Part shown: positions 43,516-53,217 of the stretch, piece after piece
Numbering within the stretch: the first letter of the stretch is position 1
How the letters are laid out: each line of letters starts with the position of its first letter
Assembly (NCBI GenBank): GCA_004551485.1
Contig: SBLD01000008.1
Location: 31,892-95,891 of the forward strand
Length of the DNA stretch: 64,000 nt
Origin: Billgrantia azerbaijanica
Lineage (GTDB): Bacteria > Pseudomonadota > Gammaproteobacteria > Pseudomonadales > Halomonadaceae
Direction: 5' to 3'
Program-made: the position numbers and the translations under genes
The notes under the pieces: generated by a model
Seen by the model: the letters and a program-made list of their open reading frames with translations, nothing else
Database searches by the model: none
Told to the model about the DNA's origin: nothing

Positions 43516-44403
43516 ATGAGCCTACCCTTCGACCTGCGTACCCTGCGCGTCTTCGTGACCGTCGCCGAGCGGGGCGGCTTCAGCGCCGCCGCCCGTGCGC
43601 TCAACGTGGCCCAGTCGGCGGTCAGCCAGACCATCGCCACCCTGGAGAAGCGCCTGGAGCTGACGCTCTTCCACCGTCACGACCGGCGCATCGGCCTGAC
43701 GCCGGAGGGTGAGACGCTGCTCGGCCACGCCCGCGACCTGCTCGAGCGCGCCGATGCCACCCACCTGGCAATGCGCGAGCTGCACGGGCTGGTCAAGGGA
43801 GAGGTGCGCATCGGCATCCCCTCGATGCTCGGTTCCTACTATTTCCCGCCGCTGCTGATGGGCTTCAAGGCGCGCCATTCCGGCATCCGCCTGACGGTGG
43901 TGGAGGCTGGGGCACGCCGGCTGCAACGCCTGATCGCCGCCGGTGAGCTCGACCTGGGGGTGGTGATCGACGACGACGCCACGCGCCACCTGGAGCGCCG
44001 TCACCTGCTGCGCGAGGAGATGGTGGTCTGCGTGCCGCGCGACCACGCCTTCGCCGAACGGCCCGCGGTCAGCGCCGCCGACGTGTTCGCCGAGCCGTTG
44101 GTGCTGTTCCAGGACGGCTACTTCCACCGCGAGTTCGTCGACACCCTGGCCCGGCGCAGCGGCGCCACGGCCCATATTGCCTTCGAGTCGAACCTGATCC
44201 CGCTGACCAAGGCGATCGTGCGCCAGGGGTTCGGCATCACCACCTTCCTGCGTCGCGTGGTGGACGAGCCGGAGCTCACTGCGGTCTCCCTGGACCCGCC
44301 GGCCTGGCTCAACCTCTCCCTGGCCTGGCAGCCCGGCGCCTACCTGTCGCACGCGGAGCGCGCGTTCGTGGCGTTCGTCACCGATCCCCGCCACGCCCTC
44401 TAG
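43516..44403 (+). CDS. LysR-family transcriptional regulator (YnfL-like)
   Basis: A 295-aa regulator. The N-terminal winged HTH is clear (LRVFVTVAERGGFSAAARAL, SAVSQTIATLEKRLELTLFH), followed by a PBP2-type effector domain (VRIGIPSMLGSYYFPPLL to the C-terminus). It is divergent from the MFS gene with a 95-bp shared gap. That gap holds ATAAGC (about 43471) and its inverse GCTTAT at the ATG, a possible binding-site pair. It probably controls the exporter. The ribosome binding site is poor. Confidence 0.92.
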   Translation: MSLPFDLRTLRVFVTVAERGGFSAAARALNVAQSAVSQTIATLEKRLELTLFHRHDRRIGLTPEGETLLGHARDLLERADATHLAMRELHGLVKGEVRIGIPSMLGSYYFPPLLMGFKARHSGIRLTVVEAGARRLQRLIAAGELDLGVVIDDDATRHLERRHLLREEMVVCVPRDHAFAERPAVSAADVFAEPLVLFQDGYFHREFVDTLARRSGATAHIAFESNLIPLTKAIVRQGFGITTFLRRVVDEPELTAVSLDPPAWLNLSLAWQPGAYLSHAERAFVAFVTDPRHAL

Positions 44404-44411
44404 GAGCGTTG

Positions 44412-45041
44412 CTACCCCTCCTCGACCTGGCTGATGCGCTGCGCCAGCAGGCTTGGCGACAGGGTGCGGCGCGCCTGCCAGTAGTAGCGCCGCCAGTAGA
44501 CGTTGTCGAGGCGGGAGAGCATCACCCCCTGGGAGGTGGAGGCGTGGAGGAAGTAGCCATCGCCCACGTAGACCCCCACGTGGTCGTAGGGCCCGGGCGG
44601 GCGGAAGAAGACCAGGTCACCTACCTGCAGCGCCTCGCGGGCGACCGGCTCCCCCTCGCGCACCTGCTCGCCGGTGGTGCGCGGCAGCTCCAGGCGGAAG
44701 GTGTCGCTGAACACGGCCTGCACCAGGGCGGAGCAGTCGATGCCGCGTCGGGTGGTGCCACCCAGGCGATACGGGGTGCCCACCCAGCGCTGGTGCTGGG
44801 ACAGCAGCGCCTCGCGGACGCGCTCGGGTGAGTCGGTCGCGAAACGGCCGCCGAAGCCGGTGTCATCGACGGGCGACATCATCGGGTCCCAGCCGGGAGG
44901 CAGGCCGGGCAGCTGGCGGGCAAAGTAGTCATCGGGGGCCCGGTCGGGCCGGGTCGAGGTGCCGGAGCAACCGACCAGCAGCGATATGGCCAGCAGCAGG
45001 CTCACGGCTCCCACGGCACGTAGCGATCTCGTAGCAACCAT
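44412..45041 (-). CDS. NlpC/P60 lipoprotein, MepS (Spr)-like peptidoglycan endopeptidase
   Basis: A 209-aa lipoprotein with lipobox LLVGC (Cys25). The C-terminal NlpC/P60 domain has catalytic Cys103 in RRGIDCSALVQ, His154 in DHVGVYVG and His166 in YFLHASTS. It resembles E. coli MepS, which cuts D-Ala-mDAP crosslinks to let the wall grow. It is convergent with the LysR gene, only 8 bp apart. The ribosome binding site is weak. Confidence 0.9.
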   Translation of the reverse strand: MVATRSLRAVGAVSLLLAISLLVGCSGTSTRPDRAPDDYFARQLPGLPPGWDPMMSPVDDTGFGGRFATDSPERVREALLSQHQRWVGTPYRLGGTTRRGIDCSALVQAVFSDTFRLELPRTTGEQVREGEPVAREALQVGDLVFFRPPGPYDHVGVYVGDGYFLHASTSQGVMLSRLDNVYWRRYYWQARRTLSPSLLAQRISQVEEG

Positions 45042-45272
45042 CCGGCGAAAACCTCATTCCCTGAGCCGCACCCGGCCACTCCATCAAGCCGAGAGGTGTT
45101 GCATCGATGCCTCGGGCTGTCGCTGTGGCAGTGGTACGGGGACGGTCCACCGCACTCCTGCCAGAGCGGCCTCTCGGCGGCTCGCTGTCATGACAAGCTC
45201 CCCGGCGGGGGAGCGAAATCGATCCAACGGCCGACTATACGCCATCTGCCCTGCGCATGGCGAGAGCCTGGC

Positions 45273-47732
45273 CTAATGCAGAACGCGTGCATCCCCCGGC
45301 AGCGTGTCCACATGCATCGGCGCCCAGTGGCGCGGTCGCGCGCCGGGGAAGTCGAGACTCGCCCAGGGGCCGCCGAGCGGCGGCGCCCCGGTCAGCCAGC
45401 TGACCAGTGCCTGGCGCAACCCGGCGAGGAAGTTCTCGCGCTCGGGCGTCTCGCCCATGAAGAAGGAGAAGCCGGCGTAGAGCCCGCGCGCATAGCTCTC
45501 CCAGCCCGAGTAGTGGGCCGCAGCCAGCGCATGGGCGCGCTCGAGCACGGCATCGAAGGCGTCGGCCTCGAGCCAGCCGAGCTGGCGTCCGGCGATGGCC
45601 AGGTCCACCGCCTGGGCCAGGTCCCAGGCGGTCATGTCCACGTCGTTGCAGCCATCCTCGTCGTCGCGCACGCGGCACAGGCGCAGCAGATGGTTGCGGT
45701 CCTCCTCGCTGCACTGGCCGGACTCCAGCATGGCGATTTCCGAGGCGAGCCGCGCCTCGTTGAGGGTGTAGGGCGCGTAGTTGACCTGGTACTCCTGGCG
45801 GTCGCCGGCCTCGAGCAGAAACTCCAGGAACTCGCCGAGCTCGGCGCGGCCGTTGATGCCATAGTGGTCATCGATCCACTCGCGGATCGACACCGCCTCG
45901 CGCTCGCTCTCCGGCCGGGGCTCCCCCCAGGCCGGGGTGTTGAGCGGCCCCACCAGGGCCATGGCGGTGAAACGCGACAGCGTCGGCCGCGGGCCCGGCT
46001 CGTGCCACTCGCGGCTGTGCCACTCCAGCCAGTGGAAGGGGCTGCCGGGATCTTCGAGGTGCCAGCGCACCTCGGCCGTGAGCGGCGGCTGCTCCGCCTC
46101 GGGCAGCAGCGCCTCCCAGTGGGCCCAGGCGTCCAGCAGCCGCCGGGAATCCGGGTAGAAACGGCACAGGGTGCTGCGCAGCGCCTCGGCCAGCCGCTCC
46201 AGCGTCGCCGCCTCGAAGGCCTCGCTGTCCATGGCCATCTGCAGGTAGAAGGCGAACTTCTCCGCCATGTGAATGGTGGCCGCATGGCGGCTCGCCTGGC
46301 GCAGGGCGTTGCGGCCGTCGAGGTCGGCCGGCGCCGGGCGCCCGAACGTCGTCTCGGGCGCCGGCAACGCCCCGTGGGCGGCATCGGCGGCCAGCTGGTT
46401 GAGATGATGGGCCTGGGCCGGCAACCAGTAGCGCGCCAGCGCCTCGGCGCCCTCGTCGGGATGCAGTCCCAGGGTCTCGTCGAGGTAGTGCAGGGCATCC
46501 TCGCGGCGAGCCACCGTCACCGGCGCCGGCGGCCCCTGGCGGGTGGCGAGCTCGGGTTCGCGTACCGAGGCGAGCGCCAGCACCCAGTGGCGCGGCGAGC
46601 GGCGCCATTCGAGCATGGCACGACGGGCGGCGTCCCGCTCGTCCTGAGCGATCAGCTCCTGCAGGGCCGTACGCCACGGGCTGACCGGCGATTGCAGCAG
46701 CAGCTGCCAGTCGCTCTCCAGCGTCTTCAGGCGGTTGCGCCCCTCGAACAGGCTGCGGCCGCGCTGGTAGGCCCGCACCAGGGCCGACCAGTCGCTGTAG
46801 CGGTGCTGCACCAGCTCGGTGGCATGGGTGGCGAAGGCCTCGGCCTCGTGCTCCTCGAGCCAGCCGAGACAGGCCCCGGCCCAGGCCAGGTCGATCAGCC
46901 GCAGCCAGTCCCAGGCCGCCCACTCCAGGGGTTCTCCCTGGGTCAGGAAGGCGAGCAGGACGCGCCCATAGGCCGCATCGGGACCGGGCAGCCCCTCGAG
47001 CCACCCCTGGCGCGTGCTGGCATCGGCCTGCAGCAGGCGCGTGGCATCGAGATCCCAGGCCTGGCGGTGGCCCTGCCCGGCGAGCCACAGCAGGCAGCGG
47101 ACGAGGTCATCGCGGCCACTGATCTGCCAGGCCTCCTCGAGCCAGGCCGCCGCGTCCGGCCAGTCGTGCGGTGCGGCGGGCAGCGCCACCACCGGCGCGA
47201 AGGCGGCGCGCAGCCGCCAGGCACGCTCGCCGGGCGCGTCGGGCCATAGCGCCACCTCATGGCGCTGCCGGGCCACCCACTCGGCGATGTGCGTCCAGAT
47301 AACGCCCTCGCCGTCGTGCTCCAGGGTGGAGAGCGCCTCGCAGGCATCCCAGAAGCCATCGTCCCCGCGCACCCAGCCTTCGGCGCTGCGCGCATGCAGC
47401 AAGGCGTCGAGCCAGGCATCCAGATCGGCATGCGCGGTGGTGATCTCGTCGGCCAGGCGCAGCGCCCAGGCCCGCGCCCGCTCCGGCGGCAGCCAGCCGG
47501 CGGCACCGGCCAGGGCGACGAGCTCGAGCGCCGCCAGCAGCCGCGCCGGGTCGCCCTGGCCGGTGCCGAATGCCTCGAGCAGCCGCCAGCCGAGCTCGCT
47601 GCGCTCGACCACGCCCAGCTCGGCGAGCCGCGCTGCCGCCGTCGACGCCTCCGCTTCCAGGGGGTCGGGGGCAAAGGCCCAGTCACACAGCACCAGCTGC
47701 TGGGCCCACCAGGCGTTCAAGGGGTCGACCAA
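45273..47732 (-). CDS. Large protein with repeated DUF1266-type modules
   Basis: An 819-aa soluble, Trp- and acid-rich helical protein without signal peptide. Two similar modules are visible: residues about 200-331 (GRDDLVRCLLWLAGQGHRQA, then LIDLAWAGACLGWLEEHEAE and HRYSDWSALVRAYQRG) and about 616-760 (GRAELGEFLEFLLEAGDRQE, then AVDLAIAGRQLGWLEADAFD and AHYSGWESYARGLYAG). A weaker third match is at 69-115. The pattern fits DUF1266 (E. coli YbeU/YbeR group), whose function is unknown. The start is TTG behind GAGGTGA. It stands alone; a small GC hairpin at 45197-45214 may end its transcript. Confidence 0.8.
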   Translation of the reverse strand: MVDPLNAWWAQQLVLCDWAFAPDPLEAEASTAAARLAELGVVERSELGWRLLEAFGTGQGDPARLLAALELVALAGAAGWLPPERARAWALRLADEITTAHADLDAWLDALLHARSAEGWVRGDDGFWDACEALSTLEHDGEGVIWTHIAEWVARQRHEVALWPDAPGERAWRLRAAFAPVVALPAAPHDWPDAAAWLEEAWQISGRDDLVRCLLWLAGQGHRQAWDLDATRLLQADASTRQGWLEGLPGPDAAYGRVLLAFLTQGEPLEWAAWDWLRLIDLAWAGACLGWLEEHEAEAFATHATELVQHRYSDWSALVRAYQRGRSLFEGRNRLKTLESDWQLLLQSPVSPWRTALQELIAQDERDAARRAMLEWRRSPRHWVLALASVREPELATRQGPPAPVTVARREDALHYLDETLGLHPDEGAEALARYWLPAQAHHLNQLAADAAHGALPAPETTFGRPAPADLDGRNALRQASRHAATIHMAEKFAFYLQMAMDSEAFEAATLERLAEALRSTLCRFYPDSRRLLDAWAHWEALLPEAEQPPLTAEVRWHLEDPGSPFHWLEWHSREWHEPGPRPTLSRFTAMALVGPLNTPAWGEPRPESEREAVSIREWIDDHYGINGRAELGEFLEFLLEAGDRQEYQVNYAPYTLNEARLASEIAMLESGQCSEEDRNHLLRLCRVRDDEDGCNDVDMTAWDLAQAVDLAIAGRQLGWLEADAFDAVLERAHALAAAHYSGWESYARGLYAGFSFFMGETPERENFLAGLRQALVSWLTGAPPLGGPWASLDFPGARPRHWAPMHVDTLPGDARVLH

Positions 47733-47928
47733 GGCTCACCTCGCTGTTCAGACCGACGAAAGGGCGCAGCGCCCGGAAAACGGCGCCTAGTGTAACGGAA
47801 AGCGCCGCGCGCGCCGATGGTCGCGGCGTGGAAAAACCGCCCGCTGACGTCGACGGGCAGGCTTGGCGAAGCGTTTTAAATAATGCACACTCAGCCAACA
47901 AGATAATCAACACACACTGGAGCCCCGC

Positions 47929-49374
47929 ATGCCCTCTGCTTCCCTGCCGATCATCGACAAGGCGTTCATCGCCGGGCAGTGGCGCGACGCCGAGCGCCGC
48001 TTCCCCGTGACCAACCCCGCCACCGGCGAGACGCTGGCCACGGTACCGGATCTCACCGCAGACGACGCCCGCGACGCCGTGGCCGCCGCCGAGGCAGCCT
48101 GGCCGGCCTGGAAGCGCACAACTGCCAAGGAGCGCGCCGCCCTGCTGCGCGCCTGGTTCGACGCCATCCTCGACTACCGCGAGCCGCTGGCCCGGCTGAT
48201 GACCCTGGAACAGGGCAAGCCACTCGCGGAATCGCGCGGCGAGGTCGCCTACGGCGCCTCCTTCGTGGAGTTCTACGCCGAGGAGGCCAAGCGCATGGCC
48301 GGCGAGACGCTGCCGAGCCACGGCGTCGACAAGCGCATCCTGGTGCTGCGCGAGCCGATCGGCGTGGTGGCGGCAATCACCCCGTGGAACTTCCCGCTGG
48401 CGATGATCACCCGCAAGTGCGCCCCGGCGCTCGCCGCCGGCTGCCCGGTGGTGATCAAACCCGCCGAGGCCACGCCGCTCACCGCCCTGGCACTGGCCCG
48501 GCTCGCCGAGGAAGTGGGCTTCCCCGCCGGGGTGATCAACGTCGTCACGGCAGCGGCACCGGCCGCGGTGGGCGAGGTGCTGACCACCGACCCGCGGGTA
48601 CGCAAGGTCTCCTTCACCGGCTCCACGGCGGTGGGAAAGCGGCTGCTCGCCCAGTGCGCCGGCACGGTCAAGAAGGCGTCGATGGAGCTCGGCGGCAACG
48701 CCCCCTTCATCGTCTTCGACGACGCCGACCTCGATGCCGCCGTAGAGGGTGCAGTGGCCTCGAAGTACCGCAACTCCGGCCAGACCTGCGTGTGCACCAA
48801 CCGCCTGCTGGTGCAAGCCGGCGTCTACGACGCCTTCGTCGAGAAGCTGGCCCGCCGCGTCGGCGAGCTCAAGGTCGGCAACGGCCTCGACGAGGGCGTG
48901 GTACAGGGGCCGTTGATCAACGCGGCCGCCGTGGACAAGGTGCGCGCGCACATCGCCGACGCCCTGGAGCACGGGGCCCGACTGGTCTGCGGCGGGGAGT
49001 CGCACGCCCTGGGCGGCACCTTCTTCCAGCCCACGGTGATCGCCGATGTCACTCCCGCCATGCGTGTCGCCCGCGAGGAGACCTTCGGCCCCCTGGCCCC
49101 GGTATTCCGCTTCGAGGACGACGCCGAGGCGATCGCCCAGGCCAACGCCACCGAGTTCGGCCTGGCGGCCTACTTCTACGCCCGCGACTACCGGCGTATC
49201 TGGCATGTCATGGAAGGACTCGAGTATGGCATGGTGGCCGTGAACGAAGGGATTCTCTCCACCGAGCTGGCCCCCTTCGGCGGCGTCAAGGAGTCCGGGC
49301 TGGGACGCGAAGGGTCGCGCCACGGCCTGGATGAGTTCACTGAACTAAAATACGTCTGTGTCGGCGGCCTCTGA
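47929..49374 (+). CDS. gabD: Succinate-semialdehyde dehydrogenase
   Basis: A 481-aa aldehyde dehydrogenase oxidising succinate semialdehyde to succinate, the last step of GABA use. TPWNFPLAMITRK, the catalytic glutamate in MELGGNAPFIVFDDAD and the nucleophile cysteine in NSGQTCVCTNR are present. It has the length of E. coli GabD (482). The ATG at 47929 follows GGAG. The gene is directly followed by gabT (31 bp), forming an operon. Confidence 0.95.
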   Translation: MPSASLPIIDKAFIAGQWRDAERRFPVTNPATGETLATVPDLTADDARDAVAAAEAAWPAWKRTTAKERAALLRAWFDAILDYREPLARLMTLEQGKPLAESRGEVAYGASFVEFYAEEAKRMAGETLPSHGVDKRILVLREPIGVVAAITPWNFPLAMITRKCAPALAAGCPVVIKPAEATPLTALALARLAEEVGFPAGVINVVTAAAPAAVGEVLTTDPRVRKVSFTGSTAVGKRLLAQCAGTVKKASMELGGNAPFIVFDDADLDAAVEGAVASKYRNSGQTCVCTNRLLVQAGVYDAFVEKLARRVGELKVGNGLDEGVVQGPLINAAAVDKVRAHIADALEHGARLVCGGESHALGGTFFQPTVIADVTPAMRVAREETFGPLAPVFRFEDDAEAIAQANATEFGLAAYFYARDYRRIWHVMEGLEYGMVAVNEGILSTELAPFGGVKESGLGREGSRHGLDEFTELKYVCVGGL

Positions 49375-49405
49375 TCGCCGCGAACTCACGATTCCGGGAG
49401 ATATT

Positions 49406-50704
49406 ATGAACAACGCACAGCTCAACGAACTCAAGCAGCGCTACGTGGCCAGCGGGGCCGCGAGCCCCGCCACCCAGTTCGCCGACCGCGCCGAGAATGC
49501 CCTCATCTGGGATGCCGACGGCAACCGCATCATCGACTTCGCCGGTGGCATCGGCGTGCTCAACGTCGGCCATCGCCATCCCAAGGTGGTCCAGGCGGTC
49601 AAGGACCAGCTCGACAAGGTGATGCACACTTGCCAGACGGTGATGCCCTACGAGGGCTACGTGCGCGTGGCCGAGAAGCTCAGCCAGATCACCCCGGTGC
49701 GCGGCCACGCCAAGGTGATGCTCGCCAACTCCGGCGCCGAGGCGCTGGAGAACGCTGTCAAGGTCGCCCGCGCGGCCACCGGCAAGAACAACGTCATCTG
49801 CTTCGATGGCGGCTACCACGGCCGCACCTTCATGACCATGGCCATGAACGGCAAGGTCGCCCCCTACGCCACCGACTTCGGCACCATGCCGGGCTGCGTG
49901 TTCCGTGCGCCCTTCCCGGTGCCCTACCACGGCGTCAGCGAGAACGAGGCACTGCGCGGGCTGAAGATGGCGCTCAAGACTGATGCCAACCCCCGCGACA
50001 CTGCCGCCATCGTGCTTGAGCCGGTGCTCGGCGAAGGCGGCTTCTACCCGGCGCCGACGAGCTTCCTCAAGGCGATCCGCGAGATCTGCGACGAGCACGG
50101 CATGCTGATGATCGTCGACGAGGTGCAGGCCGGCTTCGGGCGCACCGGCAAGATGTTCGCCATCGAGCACAGCGGCGTGGAGCCCGACATCATCACCATG
50201 GCCAAGAGCATGGCGGACGGCATGCCGATCTCCGCCGTGGTGGGCACCGACAAGCACATGGACGCCTCCGGCGGCAACTCGCTGGGCGGCACCTACACCG
50301 GCAGCCCGGTCTCCTGCGCCGCGGTGCTGGCGGTGCTCGAGGTGTTCGAGGAGGAGAAGATCCTCGAGAAGAGCCAGGCGCTCGGCGACAAGCTGGCCAA
50401 GCGCTTCGGCGAGTGGCAGCAGCAGTTCGCCTGCGTCGACAACGCCCGCAACCTGGGCGCCATGGCCGCCTTCGAGCTGGTCTCCGACAAGGCCGCCCAC
50501 ACGCCCGATGCCGACCTGGCCGCGGCGCTGTGCAAGAAGGCCCGCGAGAAGGGGCTGATCCTGCTCTCCTGCGGCCTCTACGGCAACACCATCCGCTTCC
50601 TGATGCCGGTGACCATCGAGGACGCGGTGCTCGAGGAGGGGCTCGACATCGTCGAGGAAGCGCTGACCGAGCTGGTCGGCACCCGCTCGGCGGCTACCGC
50701 CTGA
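49406..50704 (+). CDS. gabT: 4-aminobutyrate aminotransferase
   Basis: A 432-aa class III PLP-dependent transaminase converting GABA and 2-oxoglutarate to succinate semialdehyde and glutamate. LANSGAEALENAVKVAR, the IVDEVQAGFGRTGK PLP-aspartate region, and the PLP lysine in MAKSMADGMPISAVVG are visible. The ATG at 49406 follows GGGAG; an upstream in-frame ATG lies inside gabD. Product and substrate link it to gabD. A GC hairpin (CCCGGGGC-CAT-GCCCCGGG, near 50713-50732) follows without a T run. Confidence 0.95.
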   Translation: MNNAQLNELKQRYVASGAASPATQFADRAENALIWDADGNRIIDFAGGIGVLNVGHRHPKVVQAVKDQLDKVMHTCQTVMPYEGYVRVAEKLSQITPVRGHAKVMLANSGAEALENAVKVARAATGKNNVICFDGGYHGRTFMTMAMNGKVAPYATDFGTMPGCVFRAPFPVPYHGVSENEALRGLKMALKTDANPRDTAAIVLEPVLGEGGFYPAPTSFLKAIREICDEHGMLMIVDEVQAGFGRTGKMFAIEHSGVEPDIITMAKSMADGMPISAVVGTDKHMDASGGNSLGGTYTGSPVSCAAVLAVLEVFEEEKILEKSQALGDKLAKRFGEWQQQFACVDNARNLGAMAAFELVSDKAAHTPDADLAAALCKKAREKGLILLSCGLYGNTIRFLMPVTIEDAVLEEGLDIVEEALTELVGTRSAATA

Positions 50705-50753
50705 CCTCTCGCCCGGGGCCATGCCCCGGGCCCTCCCCTCGCGCCGGACGGCC

Positions 50754-51827
50754 TCAGTCGCCGTCCGGTGTCTCGTCGGCCAGGTGCGCGGCCATCTCCG
50801 CTGCGGGGATACGTCGCCGGGCGATGTAGAAGACCTCGTCCCCGGGGTGCACGAGGACATCGTCGTCCGGGTTCAGCACGGGATGCAGCGCCCCAGCCCG
50901 CCGGATCGCGATCAGCGCAGCGCGGCAGCGCCGGCGCAGCCGGCCGGCCACGCACTCGACCCGCAGCGCTGACGCCACGCCGTCGAGCCGGGTCGAGTAC
51001 TGGCTCTGCTCCTGGTCGGCATCGACCAGCTTGCGCAGCACCTCCTCGCTGCCGGGATCGATGGCGGCCTTGACCAGCATCTTCTGGTGGAGCGAGGGAA
51101 TCACGTTGACCTTGGGACAGTGCGTCTCGAGCAGACGCCCCACCATCTGGTTCTTCACATAGGCGGTGATGATGCAGCGCTCGGCAACGATGGCGGCCAG
51201 GTGCATGCACACCAGGTTGGTTTCCCCGTCATCCTCCACGTCGACCACCACCAGCGACGCCTCCTCCACCGATGCCCGCTCGTAGAGCATCTCGTCGGTG
51301 AGGGTAGCGGCCCGGAAGTACTCCACGCCCTGCTCGAGGAAGGGGTTCCTGGCCGGCGCGGTCTCATCCACGCAGAGCGCCACCAGTTGGCCCTCGCGGG
51401 CCTCTGCCCGCACCTGCCTGACCAGGGATTCGGTATAGGCGTTGAAGCCGACGATGACGATGTGATCCTTCTGCACGATCGATTGCTCCCCGTAGAGACG
51501 CTTGGTGAACTGAGAGATGACGGAGGCCGAGGCCTTGCCCAGCAGGGTGGCGAATAACCCGATCCCCACCGGGACGATGAACAGCGCGACCAGCAGTTGC
51601 CCGCTCCGGGTCACCGGTGAGGCATCGCCATAACCCACCGTGGAGACGGTCACGATCATGTAATAGAGAAAGGCCGTCATGGAGTCGACCAGGGCCTGCT
51701 CGCCGGTGAGCGACAGTCCCGCATAGGCGAGCAGCAGGTACCCGAGCAGCACCAGCGCGAGCAGCCCCCAGCCCATGTCGGCGATACCGCGTATCAGGGC
51801 CGTGCTGAGGCGTTTGAGCAGATACAT
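50754..51827 (-). CDS. Potassium channel with TrkA-N (RCK) domain
   Basis: A 357-aa two-TM ion channel. TM1 is around residues 20-38, and the pore helix leads to selectivity filter TVGYGD (63-68), then TM2 (LLVALFIVPVGIGLFATLL). The cytoplasmic part is a Rossmann-like TrkA-N domain (HIVIVGFNAYTESLVRQ) whose glycine-rich loop is degenerate, then a TrkA-C-like end. It resembles MthK-type gated K+ channels. The start at 51825-51827 follows AAGGGA. In a likely halophile, K+ flux would fit osmoadaptation, an inference. Confidence 0.85.
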   Translation of the reverse strand: MYLLKRLSTALIRGIADMGWGLLALVLLGYLLLAYAGLSLTGEQALVDSMTAFLYYMIVTVSTVGYGDASPVTRSGQLLVALFIVPVGIGLFATLLGKASASVISQFTKRLYGEQSIVQKDHIVIVGFNAYTESLVRQVRAEAREGQLVALCVDETAPARNPFLEQGVEYFRAATLTDEMLYERASVEEASLVVVDVEDDGETNLVCMHLAAIVAERCIITAYVKNQMVGRLLETHCPKVNVIPSLHQKMLVKAAIDPGSEEVLRKLVDADQEQSQYSTRLDGVASALRVECVAGRLRRRCRAALIAIRRAGALHPVLNPDDDVLVHPGDEVFYIARRRIPAAEMAAHLADETPDGD

Positions 51828-51923
51828 GGATTCCCTTAGGTGATGCCCTCTCCGGCACCCGACGAGCGCCCAACGGAACCCGCCCACCGGGCGGAGGTGC
51901 GAGGCGGGCGGGCGGTAGACGCG

Positions 51924-52166
51924 TCAGGCCTTCTTGATCTTGGCAATCCCCCACAGCAACACCACCGACCCGACGGTGGCGGTGACGAGCGAGCCGATGA
52001 ATCCGCCGGCCTGGAGGCCCAGCAGGCTGAACAGGAAGCCACCGACCAGCGCGCCGACCACCCCGACGCCGATGTTGCCGAGGATGCCGAAACCGCCGCC
52101 GCGCATGATATGGCCGGCGATCCAGCCCGCCAGGCCACCGATGATCAACCAGGCAATCACTCCCAT
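51924..52166 (-). CDS. GlsB/YeaQ/YmgE family membrane protein
   Basis: An 80-aa Gly-rich membrane protein (MGVIAWLIIGGLAGWIAGHI, then GGGFGILGNIGVGVVGALVG) with three TM segments, typical of the transglycosylase-associated protein family. E. coli YeaQ/YmgE are stress-induced and of unknown function. The ATG at 52164-52166 follows GAGGAGAA. It lies upstream of the channel gene in the same direction. Confidence 0.9.
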   Translation of the reverse strand: MGVIAWLIIGGLAGWIAGHIMRGGGFGILGNIGVGVVGALVGGFLFSLLGLQAGGFIGSLVTATVGSVVLLWGIAKIKKA

Positions 52167-52254
52167 GATCCGTTCTCCTCTATCCGTGCTCAGGGGCAAG
52201 TCGCGGGACCGCCGGATGACGGCCCCGCGGTGGACAACGCCGGGTCGGTCGCGT

Positions 52255-52809
52255 TCAGAACGACGATCCCGGCTGCTCGAGAAAGGCGAGTTCCTCAGGC
52301 GTCGACTCGCGCCCCAGGATAGCATTGCGGTGCGGGTAGCGGCCGAAGCGCACGAGGATGTCGCGATGGTGCCGCTCGTAGCGCAGGTTCTCCTCCAGCC
52401 CCGGCTGGTCGAACAGACGCAGCGCCTCGTCGTGGATCGCCAGCGACTCGCTGTGCATGTAGGGCATGTAGAGGAAGACGCGCCGGCGCGTCGGCAGGGC
52501 CTGGTCGAGCCCCTGGGCCACCGCCTCCTGGGCGAGCACCAGGGCAATGGGATCGGCGGCGAAGGCACGCGGCGTGTCGCGATGGGTGTTGCGCGAGAAC
52601 TGGTCGAGCACGATCACCTCGGCCAGCCGCCCCGGCGGCGAACGGCGCCAGGTCCACAGTTCGCCGCGCACGGCCGCGTCGAGCAGCGCGCCGAAACGCT
52701 CGGCGATGGCGGCGTCGAGCGCCGGGTCCTTGCGGAACCACTGGGCCGGGGCGAGTTCACGAAACCAGAAGTCGAGCACCGCGTCGGCGCCCGGCGGGTC
52801 GGTGTGCAT
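52255..52809 (-). CDS. DUF924 family protein
   Basis: A 184-aa helical cytoplasmic protein. DUF924 hallmarks are VLDFWFRELAPAQWFRKDPA, IVLDQFSRNTHRDTPRAFA, the YMPYMHSESLAIHDEA segment and FGRYPHRNAILGRESTPEE. The biochemical role is not known. The start MHTDPPGADA at 52807-52809 lies 10 bases after GAGGAA; the frame is open 130 codons further but without conservation. Confidence 0.88.
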   Translation of the reverse strand: MHTDPPGADAVLDFWFRELAPAQWFRKDPALDAAIAERFGALLDAAVRGELWTWRRSPPGRLAEVIVLDQFSRNTHRDTPRAFAADPIALVLAQEAVAQGLDQALPTRRRVFLYMPYMHSESLAIHDEALRLFDQPGLEENLRYERHHRDILVRFGRYPHRNAILGRESTPEELAFLEQPGSSF

Positions 52810-52906
52810 GGAGTGGTTTCCTCTTCCTTGTGGCGGTCGGCGGCGTGTCCGCCGGCTGCTATCATGAGCCCCTCTTGCCTGTCCCATCAACCAAGGTGTC
52901 TCGCGC

Positions 52907-53095
52907 ATGCCCCTCGTCCCGCTGCTGGAGATGCTCACCATCCCCTTCAACCTGCTCGGCCTGGTGATCTGCCTGGTCGGCCTGACGATGGCCCAGCGCC
53001 GCGAACCGCGCTGGCCCTGGTACGGCCTGGCCGGGCTCGGTTTCCTGGTCGCCGCCACCCCCACCCTGCTGGCCCAACTCCTGCTGCTGGAGTGA
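52907..53095 (+). CDS. Small membrane protein, function unknown
   Basis: A 62-aa protein with two hydrophobic helices (IPFNLLGLVICLVGLTM and GLAGLGFLVAATPTLLAQLL) joined by QRREPRWPWY. The ATG at 52907 follows AAGGTG. The family is not recognised. It is divergent from the DUF924 gene and may be real given its ribosome binding site and coherent topology. Confidence 0.55.
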   Translation: MPLVPLLEMLTIPFNLLGLVICLVGLTMAQRREPRWPWYGLAGLGFLVAATPTLLAQLLLLE

Positions 53096-53217
53096 CATCC
53101 GCCCGCGACCCGACGGCGCCCCGCCGCCATGTCCTTATCGGTGGGGTATAGGTCGTTGCGGACAGGGCCCGCAACGCCGACACTCCGGGATACCGCCACC
53201 GTGAGAGTGTCTCCATC

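Noticed and set aside
45042-45272. A possible tRNA or small RNA in the gap before the NlpC/P60 gene
   Set aside because: No cloverleaf, T-loop sequence or CCA end could be assembled. Only a short GC hairpin (45197-45214) is present.
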